Assembly: GCF_018502485.1 (NCBI RefSeq)
Contig: NZ_CP075546.1
Reading direction: 5' to 3' (one strand)
DNA from: Methanospirillum purgamenti
GTDB lineage: Archaea; Halobacteriota; Methanomicrobia; Methanomicrobiales; Methanospirillaceae
Length of the DNA: 64,000 nucleotides
The notes beneath the pieces were generated by a model, which saw nothing but the letters and a program-made list of their open reading frames with translations, ran no database searches and was not told the DNA's origin. The position numbers and the translations under genes are program-made. Shown piece by piece: positions 44,260 through 53,265 of the stretch (its first letter is position 1; each line of letters begins with the position of its first letter).

Positions 44260-45450
44260 TTATGAACGGGCTGTTTCACCATGTTGTGAGATATCAAGTC
44301 CTACATATTCTTCTTCTTCTTTTACCCGGAGTCCCATAATTCTATCAATCGCCAATGCAAGAATCCAGGTCCCGATGAATGAATAAGCCAGGATAATAAA
44401 AGCTCCACCTGCCTGAGTTATCACTTGTTGAGGATTTCCCGCAATTAAACCATTGACTCCACCAATAGTTGCCGTAGCGAAAATTCCTGCTGCAATTGTC
44501 CCCCATAATCCTCCGGACCCATGTATTGCCCAAGCATCAAGACTTTCATCCCATTGTCTAGCAAGTCTAAATACTAAGGCGTAATAACAGATGATACCTG
44601 ATATTGTACCTATGATAAATGCTTCCAGAGGACCGACAAATCCTGCAGCTGGTGTAATAGCACCAAGTCCTGCAATTGTCCCGGAAATCATGGAGAGTGA
44701 ACTGGGTTTTCCATAATACCAGGAAGTAAGCATGTATGAAAACGTTCCGGCAGCGGCAGAAATATTGGTTACAACAAATGCATTGATTGCAACAGCATTT
44801 ACTGATAGAGCAGAGCCTGCATTAAAACCAAACCATCCAAACCATAACATAGCCCCTCCCAGTAAGGTTATTGGGATATTATACGGAGAGAGAGAATATT
44901 CTCCAAATCCCCTTCTTTTTCCTATAACAAATGCAAGAGCCAATGCAGAAAAACCTGCGCAGATGTGAACTACAATGCCACCTGCAAAATCCAGGACTCC
45001 TAATTGCTGTGCCCATCCACCGCCCCAAACCCAATGAGCGACCGGATCATAAATAAAAGTGGACCAAGCTAATCCAAAGATAAGGAATGATGATAACTTG
45101 ATTCGTTCAGCAACGGCTGATGTTACAATGGCAAGAGTAATCGCGGCAAATGCCATCTGAAATACCATAAAAACCATTTCGGGAAGTTTCTCACCATCAG
45201 TTGCAACATTCATCAGGGCAAGTTTATCTGGAGATCCAATAATGCCCATGATATCCGGACCAAAAGAGAGCGAATACCCAAAAAACATCCATTGTAGTGA
45301 AATCAGAGCAAATGATATGAAAGATAGAGTAATCATCGAAATAATATTTTTCCGATGAACCAGTCCAGCATAAAAAAAACCCACTCCGAAGGTCATTAAA
45401 ATGACAAGAGTTGTACAAATCAGAACAAATGCAGTATCAACGGCTTGCAT
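44260..45450 (-). CDS. amt: Ammonium transporter (Amt/Rh family)
   Basis: A trimeric-type channel for ammonium uptake. The 396-residue protein has about 11 membrane segments; the Amt features are DFAGGIVVHICAGFSAL (about residues 155-171, conserved Asp and first pore His) and AWAIHGSGGLWGTIAAG (about 301-317, second pore His). No glnK/P-II gene is linked in this window, which is less common. A TATA-like CTTTATATG (leftward) and a TCCA-N6-TGGA inverted repeat lie upstream. An IS element is inserted about 110 bases beyond the start. It relates to the GS-GOGAT locus by function. Confidence 0.93.
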   Translation of the reverse strand: MQAVDTAFVLICTTLVILMTFGVGFFYAGLVHRKNIISMITLSFISFALISLQWMFFGYSLSFGPDIMGIIGSPDKLALMNVATDGEKLPEMVFMVFQMAFAAITLAIVTSAVAERIKLSSFLIFGLAWSTFIYDPVAHWVWGGGWAQQLGVLDFAGGIVVHICAGFSALALAFVIGKRRGFGEYSLSPYNIPITLLGGAMLWFGWFGFNAGSALSVNAVAINAFVVTNISAAAGTFSYMLTSWYYGKPSSLSMISGTIAGLGAITPAAGFVGPLEAFIIGTISGIICYYALVFRLARQWDESLDAWAIHGSGGLWGTIAAGIFATATIGGVNGLIAGNPQQVITQAGGAFIILAYSFIGTWILALAIDRIMGLRVKEEEEYVGLDISQHGETARS

Positions 45451-45557
45451 AACTTTTCACCATAATCATCAATATCATCTATCCAGGATGATGGATCAAA
45501 TGATAGAAAGAAAATAACTTCTACCACATATAAAGTTATGTTCAATTATTTTTTAGT

Positions 45558-45562
45558 AACAT
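45558..45562. repeat. Left target-site duplication AACAT
   Basis: AACAT at 45558-45562 is repeated at 47011-47015 directly outside the inverted repeats of the IS, as expected of a five-base target duplication. Confidence 0.8.
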
Positions 45563-45577
45563 GAGGTTGTCCAATGA
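45563..45577. repeat. Left terminal inverted repeat of IS
   Basis: GAGGTTGTCCAATGA matches the complement of 46996-47010 at all 15 positions. Confidence 0.9.
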
Positions 45578-45608
45578 AGGATTTTTGGCTGGACAGAAAA
45601 CGCTTCCA

Positions 45609-45632
45609 AAATTTCGACAACTGTCGAAATTT
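45609..45632. other. Perfect 11-bp-arm hairpin in IS left end
   Basis: AAATTTCGACA (45609-45619) and TGTCGAAATTT (45622-45632) are exact complements with an AC loop. It lies between the transposase stop and the left repeat, so it may terminate transcription out of or into the IS, or bind transposase. Confidence 0.55.
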
Positions 45633-45779
45633 AGAGAAAGATGGGTATCTATTTTCTAATTTGTGAGTTCTTTTTTAGGATTGACTGTACTTTGTTTAGA
45701 TATCCTGCTATAATTAAGAATTTATCTAAAATAAATAAATAGCATCCGCTATTATAGAAAAAATGGTGATTTTATGGAA

Positions 45780-46877
45780 TTAATAATATTTAGATAAATC
45801 TTGAATATCTGCTTCGTTATTCAACATTCTTGCCAGTAAAACTGTTTGATAAGCAATAAAGTTTAAAGCGATATAAAATTCTTTAGACCGGTTTTGAATC
45901 CATTTTACCCGAAAATTGAACATCCGTTTCATATGCGAATGTGTTCTTTCACAATCGCCTCTTGATTTGTATTCATTTTTGAAATCTGATTTTATTATAT
46001 TCTTATTGCGTAGAAACATTCCAACTTGCCTTTCTCTGCCATTATTACTGAGAAAAAGTAGTTTATCTTCAATTGAATCACGAATATTGCCCCCTTTTTT
46101 CCACATTTTATTGACCCAATGATCAATCCTCTCCATAGTTCCATCTTTGTTTATTACAGCATTCTCACTTGGAGCAATTAATGGTAGAATTCTAAACATT
46201 TTCCAATATCCCGTATAAATTGTAAATGAATCGTATCCACCATCGAGTTGAATGGTGGTCATCCTTGGATTCATTTGAATCACTACCTCTGCTAATGGAA
46301 TTGCATGTGGGGCATCATGGTCATTTCCTTTAGAGAAAATCTCAAAAAGAGGAAACTCATTCAAATGGAAGATATGCATTTTATACATTTTACATGAATA
46401 ATGGGGATTGTAATCCGCAAATTGATCATACCTTGATGCTTCAATAGGGGTTGAATCAACCATACCATGTCCATTCTGAATATTTTGAGATGCAATGGTA
46501 CCATTAAGGTACATAATTTTTGTAAAACATTCTAATCCAAGACGATTATAACCAAAATCATGAACATTACTTGCAGAAGGGATGAGAAATTCTCCATTTT
46601 CCATTTCTTGAATGCCAAGAGCAATGCAATCTTCGATAGTCAAAGATTTAACTAACCGGCGATAAGATTGTTTGCGAAATGCAAGGACTAAAAGTAGTTT
46701 AAACAATAAAATGGGAGGATATATCCACTTTCTACAATGCGCATAGTTAAGATGTTCATGCAATTCAGTTTCAATTCTGAAAAAATCCATCCTTGCAAGC
46801 AATTCAGTAATTGGAATAATATTATTCGATATTGAAGGTTCGAATAAATCTTGTACTTCTTCTGAAACACAGAGCAT
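45780..46877 (-). CDS. DDE transposase of the IS element
   Basis: A 365-residue transposase with an N-terminal DUF772-like helical domain (about residues 30-90) and a DDE catalytic core. Candidate acidic triad: Asp141 in GHGMVDSTPIEA, Asp212 in IQLDGGYDS and Glu310 in the Y-x2-R-x3-E-x6-K signature (Tyr303, Arg306, Glu310, Lys317), the YREK pattern typical of IS4-like enzymes. The frame is intact from end to end. The gene is leftward inside the 1448-base element. The transposase cuts and joins the element's ends; its exact family is open. Confidence 0.9.
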   Translation of the reverse strand: MLCVSEEVQDLFEPSISNNIIPITELLARMDFFRIETELHEHLNYAHCRKWIYPPILLFKLLLVLAFRKQSYRRLVKSLTIEDCIALGIQEMENGEFLIPSASNVHDFGYNRLGLECFTKIMYLNGTIASQNIQNGHGMVDSTPIEASRYDQFADYNPHYSCKMYKMHIFHLNEFPLFEIFSKGNDHDAPHAIPLAEVVIQMNPRMTTIQLDGGYDSFTIYTGYWKMFRILPLIAPSENAVINKDGTMERIDHWVNKMWKKGGNIRDSIEDKLLFLSNNGRERQVGMFLRNKNIIKSDFKNEYKSRGDCERTHSHMKRMFNFRVKWIQNRSKEFYIALNFIAYQTVLLARMLNNEADIQDLSKYY

Positions 46878-46995
46878 GTGGACCAGTTTTTTGAACTATA
46901 TTAAGGTACCGAAAGGTACGTGCAGCGACATTTAACGATGTTCAAAAAGAATAGCGAATGGTTGAAAATTTAAAAAGATTTATTCGTAGAAGGTC

Positions 46996-47010
46996 TCATT
47001 GGACAACCTC
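46996..47010. repeat. Right terminal inverted repeat of IS
   Basis: TCATTGGACAACCTC, reverse complement of the left terminal repeat, followed by the right AACAT target duplication at 47011-47015. Confidence 0.9.
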
Positions 47011-47125
47011 AACATATTCATAATTGGTTTCGTAGAAAAAATAATCAAATAAAAATGATAGCGCAGGAACTTTGTAGCAGAGTTAATGTGTAAAAACTCA
47101 GTCTATTTGTTCATACGGAATATTT

Positions 47126-48448
47126 TCAGAGATTTTTATGAGGGCATATATCATCTGTAATGACAACTCCAAAGATATATGTTGGAGCATTCACTCCTGA
47201 TGATACTGGAGATTTTTCTATTAATACATCTCCGATACTGCCTCCAGGTTTATAGAAAGGAACAACCATATGAACATGTGACGATTCTTTTTTCGTTACC
47301 AGTTCATCATTGCCTTTAATAAATTCTTTTGCAACATTTTCAGGCATAACTTCGGTTACATGTTTTCCAACAACATCTTCCTGCTTTGAATGAATCAGAT
47401 CGCAAAATGCCGGATTTGCTGTAAAGAAAACTCCATTTTCACCGATTATGAAGATAGGATGAGAAAAATTCGTAAGGAGGCGCTGAATTAAGGTTGCATG
47501 GAGTAGTTGAGCTTCTTCTTGTTTTTTCCATTTGGTCATGTCGGTGATAAGGATATAACCACGAACAGTATCGCCAAATGGAACAATTTTTGCTCTGATA
47601 GAAAGATAAATCGGTACTCCATCTTTTCGGTTTGCCCAAAACCTGATTTCTTTCATTGAACCCTGATCAATTTCTGCTTCCCGAATTGCCTTCATAAATC
47701 TGCCCTTTTCTTCCGGGAGGGCAAGATCTTCGGGGGAGACGTGTGATATCTCATCTGCAGAAAAGCCGGTGATTTCACACAATCGCTGATTGTGAAAAAT
47801 TACTTTCTTTTTCCCATCAACGAATTCTGAGACGATAAGTCCATCAGAAAGATGGTCCGAAACACTTCTAAAGAATGCTTCACTTTCTCGCAATGACCGG
47901 AGTGCTTCTTTCTCTAGAGTTACATCTTCCAGTATGATGGTATCTGCCGAACTTCCGTCATCAAAGATGGTTGGAATTACTTTTCCATTGTAGTATCTTG
48001 GTTCTTGTCCTCGTCTGACAATTTCAAATGTCTCATTTTTTGTAAAAATTTTGTCAGATAATTCAGTTAAAAAAGTACGGATATCAGGTTGGGATAATTC
48101 TAGCTGATCCAATCGTTTTTGAAGGACTATTTCTCCTTTTATTCCGATGAGATCAAAAAAAGGATCATTTCCCTGGATTATTCTCATATCGCGGTCAAGA
48201 ACAAAGACAAGGTCATTCGTGTAGGAGAGAAGGGCTGAGAGTGGAACTTTGGTTGAAAGAGTGAATACTTTCGCCATACCAAAGGTCCGTAAGTCTATAT
48301 GTCCGGCCGCATGTAGAATATCCAGGTAACGCCCGGTTGAATGTTTGTTTCTGCCCAAAGCAGATGCTATCTCAGTAACACTCATCCCGTGTGGATGATT
48401 TCTGAGAAGATCTTTGATGTGAGCAAGCTCGTCAGCCAACCGATGCAT
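47126..48448 (-). CDS. HTH regulator with three PAS domains
   Basis: A 440-residue soluble signal protein, with an N-terminal winged-helix segment LRNHPHGMSVTEIASALGRNKHSTGRYLDIL (described, about residues 14-45) that looks like a DNA-binding domain, followed by three PAS domains (about 75-170, 185-310, 320-430). FHNQRLCEITGFSADEISH (described) and the third FTANPAFCDLIHSKQEDV are typical PAS motifs. It has no kinase. It is divergent from the CARDB-RND pair, with palindromes in the gap, so I infer that it controls that export pair in response to a small molecule, redox or light signal. Ligand unknown. Confidence 0.78.
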   Translation of the reverse strand: MHRLADELAHIKDLLRNHPHGMSVTEIASALGRNKHSTGRYLDILHAAGHIDLRTFGMAKVFTLSTKVPLSALLSYTNDLVFVLDRDMRIIQGNDPFFDLIGIKGEIVLQKRLDQLELSQPDIRTFLTELSDKIFTKNETFEIVRRGQEPRYYNGKVIPTIFDDGSSADTIILEDVTLEKEALRSLRESEAFFRSVSDHLSDGLIVSEFVDGKKKVIFHNQRLCEITGFSADEISHVSPEDLALPEEKGRFMKAIREAEIDQGSMKEIRFWANRKDGVPIYLSIRAKIVPFGDTVRGYILITDMTKWKKQEEAQLLHATLIQRLLTNFSHPIFIIGENGVFFTANPAFCDLIHSKQEDVVGKHVTEVMPENVAKEFIKGNDELVTKKESSHVHMVVPFYKPGGSIGDVLIEKSPVSSGVNAPTYIFGVVITDDICPHKNL

Positions 48449-48487
48449 TATTATTGATTATAATTGGGTACACAAATAAGTTACTAC

Positions 48488-48530
48488 TGTTTCATACACA
48501 TGTTGGAAACACTTATGTGTTACACATAAG
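48488..48530. promoter_or_regulatory. Two overlapping inverted repeats between PAS-HTH and exporter genes
   Basis: CTTATGTG (48512-48519) and CACATAAG (48523-48530) are exact complements with a TTA centre. A second repeat TGTTTC/GAAACA (48488-48493 and 48506-48511, 12-base spacer) adjoins it. They lie between divergent genes and just upstream of a TATA-like TATTATATG (about 48537), so an operator for the PAS-HTH protein is likely. Confidence 0.5.
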
Positions 48531-48599
48531 GCAAAGTATTATATGTGCAACAATACCACGACATAATACACAAAGAAGTCGAACTTAGGTGTAACAGAT

Positions 48600-49949
48600 A
48601 TGTCATATCTTATGAATTCATGTAATATTTCTCGAAAATTACCGGAATATACCCGTGTTTTGAGCATTCTTCTCATTGGGGTATGTTTAGCTGTATTTTG
48701 TGCATCACCGGTCATGGCCGGAACAAAATATCTATCAGGTGAACCAAATCTTTCAGTTGCGATCTCTGGAATTAATGAATTCACTCCGGGAACTACCGTA
48801 GAACTTCCCATTCTGATTGAAAACAGCGGGCTTAATCACATGAAGATGGTACAGTCCGGGATTGTTGACCGGGATGATGTACCTTCTACAGCAAAAATGG
48901 TCCGTGTCACCCTACTTCCAGATGGCGCTCCGATTCTTGTAAAATCAGATATCCAAATGGTTGGTGACATTTCAGGATCAGAATCCAAACCAGTTAAGTT
49001 CCAGATACGAGTTAAGGATGATGGTCAGGCAGGAACGTATAGTTTACCGGTTCAGATTGAATATACTTATCTTGCATCTGCAGAACAGGTAGGAACAGAC
49101 AGTGTTGTAAACCGCTACAATACAAAGAAACTTAATTTGAATGTACCATTTATAGTTCGTTCAGCGATCAATCTTGATGTTGTCAACGTAACTCCTGAAG
49201 ATATTAATGCAGGTGGTGAAGGTTTTGTTACCATCACCCTGAAAAACAGTGGTGCTGATACCGGTCGAAAGGCAATTGCAAAATTAACTAGATCTGGAGA
49301 TTCTCCGGTCGTACCAGTAGACAGTACTGTTTATATTGGTGAGTTTAAACCAGGAGATGAGTTTGACGCCAAATTTAAAGTATCAGTTACCCGAGATGCA
49401 GAACCCCAGGACTATCCACTTGAAGTAATGGTTACTTACCAGAATGCTGATGGGGAAACCCTTGATACAACGGCAGAAAATATTGGTATTCCGGTTGGCG
49501 GTAAGATTAAATTTTCAATGGTAAATGATCCACCACAAGTAAAAGCTGGTGGAAAACAGATTGTTGAAGTAGAATATCGCAATGATGGTGATGCTATTGC
49601 ATACAGTGCAGAAGCTCGTATCAGTGCAGTGGATCCATTCTCAAGTGATGATGATCTTGCGTATCTTGGAGATGTCAAACCTGGTGAAAGTGCTGTTGCA
49701 AAGTTTAAGATGACAACGACCTCTGATGCAATTGAAAAGACCTATGGTCTTGATTCAGAAATCAGATATCGTGATGCATTAGATAATAGTCAGATATCCG
49801 ACACTATCAAAGTACAAGTCATGGTTACAAAGCCAGACGGACTTTCCGCAATAATATCAAATCCAATCGTCATTGCAGTAATCCTGCTGATTATCATTGG
49901 TGCTGCATACCGGTACCATACTACCCGAAGGAAATCAGGGTCTGCATAA
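48600..49949 (+). CDS. S-layer-type CARDB/NEW3-domain protein with C-terminal membrane helix
   Basis: A 449-residue exported protein (COG1361-like) with signal peptide (about residues 20-40, SILLIGVCLAVFCASPVMA), three Ig-like CARDB domains with the repeated pattern VTLKNSGADTGRKA and VEYRNDGDAIAYSAEAR, and a C-terminal membrane helix (about 420-440) with a short basic tail. Such proteins in methanogens are partners of MMPL/RND exporters and FtsX permeases. A clear AGGTG ribosome site precedes the ATG at 48600. It precedes the RND gene by 22 bases and is divergent from the PAS-HTH gene. Confidence 0.82.
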   Translation: MSYLMNSCNISRKLPEYTRVLSILLIGVCLAVFCASPVMAGTKYLSGEPNLSVAISGINEFTPGTTVELPILIENSGLNHMKMVQSGIVDRDDVPSTAKMVRVTLLPDGAPILVKSDIQMVGDISGSESKPVKFQIRVKDDGQAGTYSLPVQIEYTYLASAEQVGTDSVVNRYNTKKLNLNVPFIVRSAINLDVVNVTPEDINAGGEGFVTITLKNSGADTGRKAIAKLTRSGDSPVVPVDSTVYIGEFKPGDEFDAKFKVSVTRDAEPQDYPLEVMVTYQNADGETLDTTAENIGIPVGGKIKFSMVNDPPQVKAGGKQIVEVEYRNDGDAIAYSAEARISAVDPFSSDDDLAYLGDVKPGESAVAKFKMTTTSDAIEKTYGLDSEIRYRDALDNSQISDTIKVQVMVTKPDGLSAIISNPIVIAVILLIIIGAAYRYHTTRRKSGSA

Positions 49950-49971
49950 GGAACCTCCTTGGAGATCCACC

Positions 49972-52215
49972 ATGCGTTCCATTTTTGAAAGTATCTCCAG
50001 TCTGATTGTAAATAAACCAAAAATTGTTTTTGGCGTTCTTTTTCTGGTTTTTATTACCTCTGTAATAGGCATGTCAATGCTTACAATGCAGACTGGAAAT
50101 GATACATATCTTGATAAAAACACCCCGAAAGGGATTGCATTTTCTCATTATGAAGATACATTCAGCCAGGATACCCTGGTCATTCTTATTGAAAGTAATG
50201 ATCCGTTAAGTCCGGATGTTATCAAATATATAGATCAAATCTCCAGGCCTCTCCAAAATCTGCAATATATCTCCTCAGTATCAAGTATTGCAGATCTTGT
50301 TAAACAAGCAAATGATGGAGAAATACCTCGTTCTTCTGGAGAGATTAAAAAGTTAAAAGAATCGATTCCTTCTGAAGTATTAGAAAGATACATTCCTTCA
50401 AACCTGCTGACCATGATGATGATTAAGCTGGATGTGGGAATGACAGAACAAAAACAAAAGAGTGTCATGAATAATGTTCGCTCTTTTCTAGATAGTACCT
50501 CACCTCCACCAGGAGTTACGGTTACTTTAACCGGAAATCCAGTATTCCAGCAGGAAATGGGTGAAGAACTGAGTAAATCCATGGGAACCCTGATTATGGG
50601 AGCTATGGTTCTCATGGTTATCGTTCTTGGACTTCTCTTTGCATATGTCAGTCATCGGTTTATTCCTGTTCTTATTGTAGCCATTGGTCTTATTCTTACC
50701 TTCGGGATAATGGGGCTATTTGGAGTAAGTATAAATACCGCGGTAATAGCTGCATTTCCTGTGTTGATTGGACTTGGTATCGATTACGCTATTCAATTTC
50801 ATGCAAGACTTGAGGAAGAGGCTAGGAAAGGATCACTTGCTGATGCTGTCAGGATGACAATAACAAGAACCGGACCTGCGGTAATGTTTGCAATGCTCGC
50901 AACTACTATGGGTTTTATTGCAATGTTCATATCTCCTGTTCCCATGATACGATCTTTTGGTTTGGTTGCGATTATAGGAGTTGTCGTCTGTTATTTCACT
51001 TCACTCATAGGAATTCCCCTGATTGCAGTATTAATTAAATATAAACCAAAAGGAAGAATTGGCGAAGAAAAACCAACCAAAGCAGATATGGTTCTTTCAA
51101 AAACTGCTGTTGCAATAGCAAAAAATCCGGTTCCTATTTTGATGATAGCGGTACTTTTTGCATTTATCGGTCTGCAGGTTGATTCAACAATACCTATTTC
51201 AACAAGTGAACGGACTTTTGTACCTTCTGACATGCCGGCAAAAATATCGATGGACAAAGTAAGCAGAACTATTGGATCTACTACTCCTGTTCCTGTCCTT
51301 ATTGCCGGCGATAATGTTCTCTCTCCTGATGTGCTCAAATGGATAGAATCGTATCAACAAAATGAATTAAAATTGTATATGGAAATTACTGGTTCAACCA
51401 GTATTGTCGATTATATCAAAATTTATAATAATGGGACAATTCCATCTACCCAATTTGAGATAGAAGAAGTCATCACAAAAATACCGGAAGGTATTAGAAA
51501 TGAGTTTGTAAACGGACGGACAGAAACAGTCATCGAATTTTCTACAAAACGTCTTGAAATGCCACAACAGGATGAATTAAAGACACAGATGAATAATGAT
51601 CTGATTCTGCTTACCCCACCTCCGGGAATAAAAGCTTCAATTACCGGAAGTTTTGATCTATTCACCACGCTGATTTCAGATATTGCTGAAAGCAAAGAAC
51701 AGATGACTTTGCTTGGATTTGTTCTTATCGTTGCATTCCTTGCTCTCATTTATCGAAAAATTCATGCCGTCACTCCCATCGTTCCTATCGTCTGTATTGT
51801 TGGTTGGAATGCTGTTGCAATGCTCATTCTCAATATCGATTATACCCCAATGACTGCCTGTCTTGGATCAATGACTATCGGAGTAGCTGCTGAATATACA
51901 ATCCTTATCATGGAGCGATATTTAGAAGAGCGGGAGACTGCTGCAAGTACTATTGATGCCATCAGGGAAAGTGTACGAAAAATCGGGTCAGCCATCATGG
52001 TATCAGGATTTGCAACGTTCTTTGGATTTTCAGCACTCATGTTGTCAAATTTTAATATGATCAGTAATTTTGGTCTGACAACTGTTATTGCGGTATTGTT
52101 CTCTTTAATCGGAGCTGTTGCAATCATGCCTGCAGTATTATCTGTTCTTGATGAATTGATTCACGATGTTCATGATATAGAAGATCGGGTTCTTCATCAT
52201 CCTCATAAAGAATAA
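49972..52215 (+). CDS. RND/MMPL-type exporter, HAE3-like
   Basis: A 747-residue membrane transporter with two six-helix halves, each with an extracellular loop. Family features: LIGLGIDYAIQFHARLEEE (about residues 262-280) in the first half and TIGVAAEYTILIMERYLEE (about 640-658) in the second, the pair expected of MMPL/HAE3 proteins. The proton-relay residues are in these helices. It probably exports lipids, drugs or hopanoid-like compounds with the CARDB protein encoded upstream. I use the ATG at 49972, following TTGGAG, as the longer start runs into the upstream gene. Poly-T follows the stop. Confidence 0.85.
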   Translation: MRSIFESISSLIVNKPKIVFGVLFLVFITSVIGMSMLTMQTGNDTYLDKNTPKGIAFSHYEDTFSQDTLVILIESNDPLSPDVIKYIDQISRPLQNLQYISSVSSIADLVKQANDGEIPRSSGEIKKLKESIPSEVLERYIPSNLLTMMMIKLDVGMTEQKQKSVMNNVRSFLDSTSPPPGVTVTLTGNPVFQQEMGEELSKSMGTLIMGAMVLMVIVLGLLFAYVSHRFIPVLIVAIGLILTFGIMGLFGVSINTAVIAAFPVLIGLGIDYAIQFHARLEEEARKGSLADAVRMTITRTGPAVMFAMLATTMGFIAMFISPVPMIRSFGLVAIIGVVVCYFTSLIGIPLIAVLIKYKPKGRIGEEKPTKADMVLSKTAVAIAKNPVPILMIAVLFAFIGLQVDSTIPISTSERTFVPSDMPAKISMDKVSRTIGSTTPVPVLIAGDNVLSPDVLKWIESYQQNELKLYMEITGSTSIVDYIKIYNNGTIPSTQFEIEEVITKIPEGIRNEFVNGRTETVIEFSTKRLEMPQQDELKTQMNNDLILLTPPPGIKASITGSFDLFTTLISDIAESKEQMTLLGFVLIVAFLALIYRKIHAVTPIVPIVCIVGWNAVAMLILNIDYTPMTACLGSMTIGVAAEYTILIMERYLEERETAASTIDAIRESVRKIGSAIMVSGFATFFGFSALMLSNFNMISNFGLTTVIAVLFSLIGAVAIMPAVLSVLDELIHDVHDIEDRVLHHPHKE

Positions 52216-52705
52216 TTTTTTTTCTGATATCACAACTACCTGTAATACCAATCAAATACTCTTGACCAGGAGTGATAAGATGGATGTCAGGATAACATGA
52301 ATAGGATTCATAATTGCTCTGGTTAAATCCATCTTTGGCTCGTATAAATTTCGAGGTTCTAAAAAATTGAAGATAACAAATCAATTTTGGCAATTTTTAA
52401 TAATTTTAGGAAAAACCAAGATGTATTATGGTTTGCATAGTGATGGAAATCAGGGACAATAGTATATTTTCTGGGATAATTTATCAAATATTTACTTGAT
52501 TGTTATTTTTCAGATCATCAAAAACAACTACTTAGAGAGATGAACGTTTTTCAAATTTGCATCATTTAGAGGTATGATAGTTCCGATATAACCCTGGTTT
52601 TAAAACGAATATCTCACTTTCTTTCAGAAAAAATTCCATTAAGCGAAACTTTCCTGATATGGGTTGAGATCAATTACTTGTCTTCTAAAATTGAGAAATA
52701 ATAGT
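52216..52705. other. 490-base gap without clear gene
   Basis: AT-rich sequence with a poly-T run directly after the exporter stop (52216-52223). A leftward ORF of 89 codons (52393-52124) overlaps the exporter's 3' end and looks like a chance reading. I see no RNA gene. Confidence 0.5.
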
Positions 52706-53218
52706 TTAATCTCCATAATTTAATTTTCGTTTGATTTCTGTCCATAAACTAACCAGAGAAAGGCTAATGAGATTAAGTGTTGTTGCACTGTACCATAGAA
52801 TAGCTTCAGTCTGGTTAAGATAGATGATCCATCCGGACCATAAAGCAAGGCAAATTATTGAAAAAGTGATAAGGGTATCAAAGGCCAGAAATATTGTCGA
52901 TACATCCAGGATCTTTCCGAGTTGGGCAAGAGTGCAAAATTCGATTTTATCATCAAGGTTACATATATCATATCCTGCCCTGGTGAGATTCATCAAAAGG
53001 TCAGCACCAGCCCATATTATTAAAATCCAACCGACATAGATAAATAATGGCTGATTATGAATCCCTGATGCCCGAATAAACTGAATTCCGAATAATATTT
53101 TAAATAAACAAAAAGGTACGCCAATTGTTAAAGATAAAAATGCAGGGCGGGTAAAAAAAGATGGATCTGGTTTTTGAGTCTTTTCCTTCCCAGAACTCTC
53201 TTCTAAAACATACTCCAT
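52706..53218 (-). CDS. Membrane protein of unknown function, four helices
   Basis: A 170-residue hydrophobic product. About four membrane segments fit (about residues 30-50, 60-80, 105-125, 130-155), separated by the distinctive loop TRAGYDICNLDDKIEFCTLAQLG (in part, about 80-102). The N-terminal 25 residues are charged. I cannot assign a family. It lies 47 bases downstream of the DUF4013 gene on the same strand, so they probably form one operon with a membrane-related job. Confidence 0.55.
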   Translation of the reverse strand: MEYVLEESSGKEKTQKPDPSFFTRPAFLSLTIGVPFCLFKILFGIQFIRASGIHNQPLFIYVGWILIIWAGADLLMNLTRAGYDICNLDDKIEFCTLAQLGKILDVSTIFLAFDTLITFSIICLALWSGWIIYLNQTEAILWYSATTLNLISLSLVSLWTEIKRKLNYGD

Positions 53219-53265
53219 ATCCTTATGGATATATCCTGCTTATGCTATAAGAAGTAATGAGGGGA

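Larger units (their letters stand above)
45563..47010. mobile_element. Complete IS element, IS4/IS5-like DDE, 1448 bp
   Basis: The element is bounded by perfect 15-base terminal inverted repeats, GAGGTTGTCCAATGA at 45563-45577 and its complement at 46996-47010, and flanked by five-base target duplications AACAT. It encodes one intact transposase on the leftward strand (45780-46877). The left noncoding end contains a strong hairpin (45609-45632). The matching repeats and intact gene suggest recent insertion and possible activity. The family (IS4, IS5 or IS1182-type) needs a comparison with ISfinder. Confidence 0.88.

Noticed and set aside
45451..45557. TCCA-N6-TGGA repeat upstream of amt as an NrpR operator
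   Set aside because: The six-base spacer matches the NrpR form, but the half-sites differ from GGAA/TTCC and the site lies in the leader, so I do not call it an operator.
52124..52393. 89-codon leftward ORF overlapping the exporter 3' end
   Set aside because: It overlaps 92 bases of a secure gene on the other strand, has no ribosome site and no recognisable domain, although part (PGQEYLIGITG) looks protein-like.
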